Shown piece after piece: positions 13,916-15,741 of a stretch of 15,741 nt of DNA (its first letter is position 1; every line of letters begins with the position of its first letter). A program made the position numbers and the translations under genes. Source of the DNA: Clostridiaceae bacterium (GTDB lineage: Bacteria; Bacillota; Clostridia; Monoglobales; Firm-18). The notes under the pieces are model-generated. The model had not been told where the DNA came from. It saw nothing but the letters and a program-made list of their open reading frames with translations, and made no database searches. The DNA lies in contig JAAZFB010000208.1 of NCBI GenBank assembly GCA_012511915.1, positions 1 to 15,741 on the forward strand, written 5' to 3'.

Positions 13916-14446
13916 GTGTTCAAAATAATTATAAAAAAAGGTATAAAATTTATAGGCACACATATTATCTCTCTTGCGGTTACAGTTTTTCTTGTTATGA
14001 TACTTAGCTGGCTCATTGAAAAATGGGGGTTTTTCGCCTTTTCTGTTGTTACGTCTGTAATATATTTCGCACTTTTCTACTCGGATGGATGGAATTGGGG
14101 CAGGTTAGAGGGCAGGCCGTATAACGAAATAAAAGAGAGCCCATTAAGGGCCCTTAAAGCTTCTTTGATTCCAAGTATTATCCCTCTGATTTTTACAATT
14201 TTATCGGCTACAAATATATCAAACCCTATAACCACCGTTATAATAAAATTGTGGTATTTCCCTTTTATAGGTTTTTACAATAGCCAAGAGAACATATCGT
14301 TAAAAGAAATACTGTTATCCGGCGCAGTTTTACCGGTAATAACAACAATCGGCTATTTCATCGGCACCAAAAATTTCTCTTTGTTGGAAAAGATCTCGTT
14401 CAGGAAAAGAAAGTCTAAGCAAAATAGCAAGCCGTCCAACAGTTAG
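13916..14446 (+). CDS. Small multi-pass membrane protein of unknown function
   Basis: About 176 residues if started at GTG 13916; the open frame extends back to a TTG at 13856. No ATG lies near the start, and the GGAGG at 13909-13913 is only 2 bases before that GTG, so the start is uncertain. Four or five hydrophobic segments are visible. They include one with HIISLAVTVFLVMILSWL, one with FFAFSVVTSVIYFALFY, one with SLIPSIIPLIFTILSA, a weaker one with KLWYFPFIGFYN, and a last one with SGAVLPVITTIGYFIG. The C-terminal tail is short and basic (RKRKSKQNSK), so it should face the cytoplasm. A conserved-looking YSDGWNWGRLEGRPYNE loop follows the second segment. I do not recognise a family. It ends 8 bases from the convergent nagB stop. 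Confidence 0.65.
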   Translation: MFKIIIKKGIKFIGTHIISLAVTVFLVMILSWLIEKWGFFAFSVVTSVIYFALFYSDGWNWGRLEGRPYNEIKESPLRALKASLIPSIIPLIFTILSATNISNPITTVIIKLWYFPFIGFYNSQENISLKEILLSGAVLPVITTIGYFIGTKNFSLLEKISFRKRKSKQNSKPSNS

Positions 14447-14454
14447 AAATATGA

Positions 14455-15168
14455 TTATATTTTACTAGCCGCAGCTTTATCCATGATAATTGTAACATCG
14501 TGATGCAAATTAAGCAGTGTTGCGGGGCAAGTTGTTGTAATAACTCCACTGAATTTTTGCGAGACGGCATCTGCCTTGTTGGCACCGTTTGCCAGCAGTA
14601 CTATTCTGTTCGCGGCAAAAATGGTGCCCATTCCCATTGTCATTGATTTATGGGGTACTGTTTCATCCGCATCAAAAAACTTTGCATGTTCTTCGATTGT
14701 TCTTGCAGTTAAATCGCCCAAATGGCAGCTCAGTATCAATCTTTCAGCTGGCTCATTAAACCCTATATGTCCGTTCAACCCAATTCCGAGCACAACCATA
14801 TCCAGGCCACCCATGTGACTTATCTTTTTGTCGAAATTCTCGCACTCCGAATTAGGGTCAGCCGCTTCACCGTTTAACGTATGTACATTTTCACGCTTTG
14901 CATTGATTTTATTTATAAAGCTGTCGAACAGTTGAAAGCGATTGCTTTGCGTATTACTATTGCTTATCGGATAGTACTCACCAATATTAAAAATAGCAAT
15001 TTTACTAAAATCCAACCGTTTTTTGATCAACTCCATATAGGTTCCGATTGGTGTACCTCCGGTTGCTAGACCCAGCACAGTATCAGGCTTACCGACAATT
15101 TGCCCTGCAATAATTTCAGAAGCAAGGCTGCTCATTTCGTTGTAATCATTACATACGAATTTAATCAT
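14455..15168 (-). CDS. nagB: Glucosamine-6-phosphate deaminase family protein (NagB-like), catalytic Asp replaced
   Basis: A 237-residue NagB/SugarP_isomerase protein with GGAGG 8 bases before ATG. The family converts glucosamine-6-phosphate to fructose-6-phosphate and ammonia. Seen are the sugar-phosphate loop LATGGTPIGTY (34-44), GIGLNGHIGFNEPAE (128-142) with His134 and Glu139 of the proton relay (His143 and Glu148 in E. coli), TARTIEEHAKFF (154-165) and SMTMGMGTIF (175-184). Asn132 in place of Asp141 is normal for Bacillus-type enzymes. The motif normally reading NxDEY is NIGEY, so the ring-opening Asp (E. coli Asp72) is Gly63; the codon is GGT, one change from GAT. Activity may be lost or altered. 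It stands alone, with a MITE-like element directly upstream. It could recycle amino sugars into the glycolysis encoded nearby if active. Confidence 0.82.
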   Translation of the reverse strand: MIKFVCNDYNEMSSLASEIIAGQIVGKPDTVLGLATGGTPIGTYMELIKKRLDFSKIAIFNIGEYYPISNSNTQSNRFQLFDSFINKINAKRENVHTLNGEAADPNSECENFDKKISHMGGLDMVVLGIGLNGHIGFNEPAERLILSCHLGDLTARTIEEHAKFFDADETVPHKSMTMGMGTIFAANRIVLLANGANKADAVSQKFSGVITTTCPATLLNLHHDVTIIMDKAAASKI

Positions 15169-15188
15169 TTAATAACCTCCATTCGGTG

Positions 15189-15354
15189 TAATACTAATCT
15201 GCAATCAAAACCTTACAATCTTTGTGGTATTTTTGCCGCAATACTGCGTTGGAAGAACCCGTTGATACATAAAGTATTGACGGAAGCTTCCGCTTTGTCC
15301 TGCAACAAAAATCCTTACAAATCTATATCAAGTTTTAAATGCATATTAGTATAA
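15189..15354. mobile_element. MITE-like 166 bp palindromic element with TACTAAT ends
   Basis: The left end TAATACTAATCTGCAATCAA and the reverse complement of the right end, TTATACTAATATGCATTTAA, are alike. The next inner blocks also match in inverted form: GGTATTTTTGCCGCAATAC on the left and the reverse complement GGATTTTTGTTGCAGGAC of the right. The whole unit can thus fold into one long imperfect hairpin. Near the middle is a perfect 12 bp palindrome CGGAAGCTTCCG (15281-15292). It has no coding capacity, as expected of a non-autonomous element. It lies between the nagB ribosome site and the tRNA gene. Apart from it, the 321-base stretch 15169-15489 holds only a short tRNA T-arm-like sequence at 15385-15398. 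Confidence 0.6.
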
Positions 15355-15489
15355 ATATAGAGCTATTCTGCATGTTAGGCATAAGGGAGTTGAACCCCAT
15401 ATGTTTTTTGAAAAAGCTACGGTTTATCAAGAAATAATCGATAGTATTATAAAAAATGGGCAAATACACTATTTTATACACGAAAAAAG

Positions 15490-15563
15490 TGGAGCGGGTA
15501 ATGGGAATCGAACCCACACAACCAGCTTGGGAAGCTGGAACTCTGCCACTAAGTTATACCCGC
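15490..15563 (-). tRNA. tRNA-Gly (anticodon CCC), 3' CCA encoded
   Basis: On the minus strand a full cloverleaf is seen. The acceptor stem is GCGGGTA/TACCCGC. The D arm is ACTT/GAGT with loop AGTGGCA. The anticodon arm is CCAGC-TTCCCAA-GCTGG, giving anticodon CCC, which reads GGG glycine codons. The variable loop is 4 bases and the T arm is GTGGG-TTCGATT-CCCAT. Discriminator T is followed by an encoded CCA (15490-15492) and then C and six T, which can end transcription. Glycine is confirmed by both anticodon and body similarity to Firmicutes tRNA-Gly. Confidence 0.95.
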
Positions 15564-15571
15564 ATAACAAG

Positions 15572-15601
15572 ATTATATATCATATTTGACCTATTTGTCA
15601 A
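15572..15601 (-). promoter_or_regulatory. Promoter of tRNA-Gly
   Basis: On the minus strand, perfect TTGACA (15596-15601), 18 bases and perfect TATAAT (15572-15577) lie 8 bases before the tRNA 5' end, the usual distance for a stable-RNA promoter. Confidence 0.8.
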
Positions 15602-15634
15602 TAAAAAGGTATTGATTTGAGTTTCCCCATTTTT

Positions 15635-15741
15635 TCAGTCTATACCAAAGCCATCATATTTAAACAAGCACATCTGCATAGATTTCGGTTTCTTTTTCAG
15701 CATATCAGCAATGCCTTGCTTGCATCTTGCAAATAGTCTGA
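15635..15741 (-). CDS. Unidentified protein, C-terminal end only
   Basis: A frame enters from the right edge and ends at a TGA (15635-15637). The 34 visible residues, RLFARCKQGIADMLKKKP...LFKYDGFGID, look like coding sequence: they are mixed polar and hydrophobic with no rare run, and the other two minus-strand frames are blocked. The gene lies upstream of, and in the same direction as, the tRNA gene. I do not recognise the family. Confidence 0.5.
   Translation of the reverse strand, partial: RLFARCKQGIADMLKKKPKSMQMCLFKYDGFGID

Noticed and set aside
15385..15398. tRNA T-arm-like sequence GGGGTTCAACTCCC on the minus strand, possibly an att or tRNA remnant.
   Set aside because: No matching acceptor, D or anticodon arm is found around it, and it does not match the T arm of the nearby tRNA-Gly, so an attachment-site claim has no support.
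15401..15589. Open frames across the tRNA region, including one reading MGSIPITRST on the minus strand.
   Set aside because: This is the familiar false translation of a tRNA 3' half; the cloverleaf explains the sequence.

Overview
The window looks like an AT-rich Gram-positive chromosome, most likely a Clostridia (Firmicutes/Bacillota) genome of the Oscillospirales/Lachnospirales kind. The evidence is HPr kinase/phosphorylase, RapZ with type II MurB, a VanW/G5 wall protein, strong AGGAGG ribosome sites and clean TTGACA/TATAAT promoters. A metagenome-assembled genome would fit. No species call is possible from the sequence alone.

Region 1 (1 to about 5905, all minus strand) is a block of phage virion genes. 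In transcription order they are: a possible 3' scrap of an upstream gene, scaffold, HK97-fold major capsid protein, a small probable decoration protein, a hairpin terminator, a GT-A glycosyltransferase, a head-tail adaptor, a 600-residue beta-propeller-like (tail nozzle type) protein, a 57-residue coiled-coil protein, and a beta-rich structural protein that runs off the left edge. The order scaffold, coat, adaptor, nozzle is that of short-tailed P22-type phages. Portal, terminase, integrase and lysis genes are not in the window, and the phage block stops abruptly at about 5905 against a chromosomal repeat. It is therefore probably a truncated or rearranged prophage.

Region 2 (5905 to 7166) is repeat-rich. 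It carries one plus-strand gene for a phosphoribosyltransferase-fold protein whose PRPP loop lacks the acidic pair, and it has its own promoter and a leader hairpin. Copies of an identical 22-base sequence lie on either side of the gene.

Region 3 (7164 to 13791) is housekeeping carbon and wall metabolism. Class II fructose-bisphosphate aldolase (minus) is divergent from an operon hprK, ROK sugar kinase, murB, rapZ (plus). These genes connect glycolysis, catabolite-control signalling through HPr-Ser46, sugar phosphorylation and peptidoglycan precursor synthesis. A VanW/G5 wall-associated protein (minus) converges on rapZ with overlapping 3' ends.

Region 4 (13792 to 15741) holds a divergent small membrane protein (plus), a NagB-type glucosamine-6-phosphate deaminase with an altered catalytic Asp (minus), a 166 bp MITE-like palindrome, tRNA-Gly(CCC) (minus), and the 3' end of an unidentified minus-strand gene at the right edge.

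The least explained signal is a family of intergenic inverted repeats whose ends read (T/A)ATACTAAT followed by a CNCAATTAA-like stretch. Copies or half-copies occur at about 5905, 6004, 6924, 7043, 7102, 9331, 13819 and 15189. At 13819 the repeat coincides with the -10 box and start site of the vanW-family gene.
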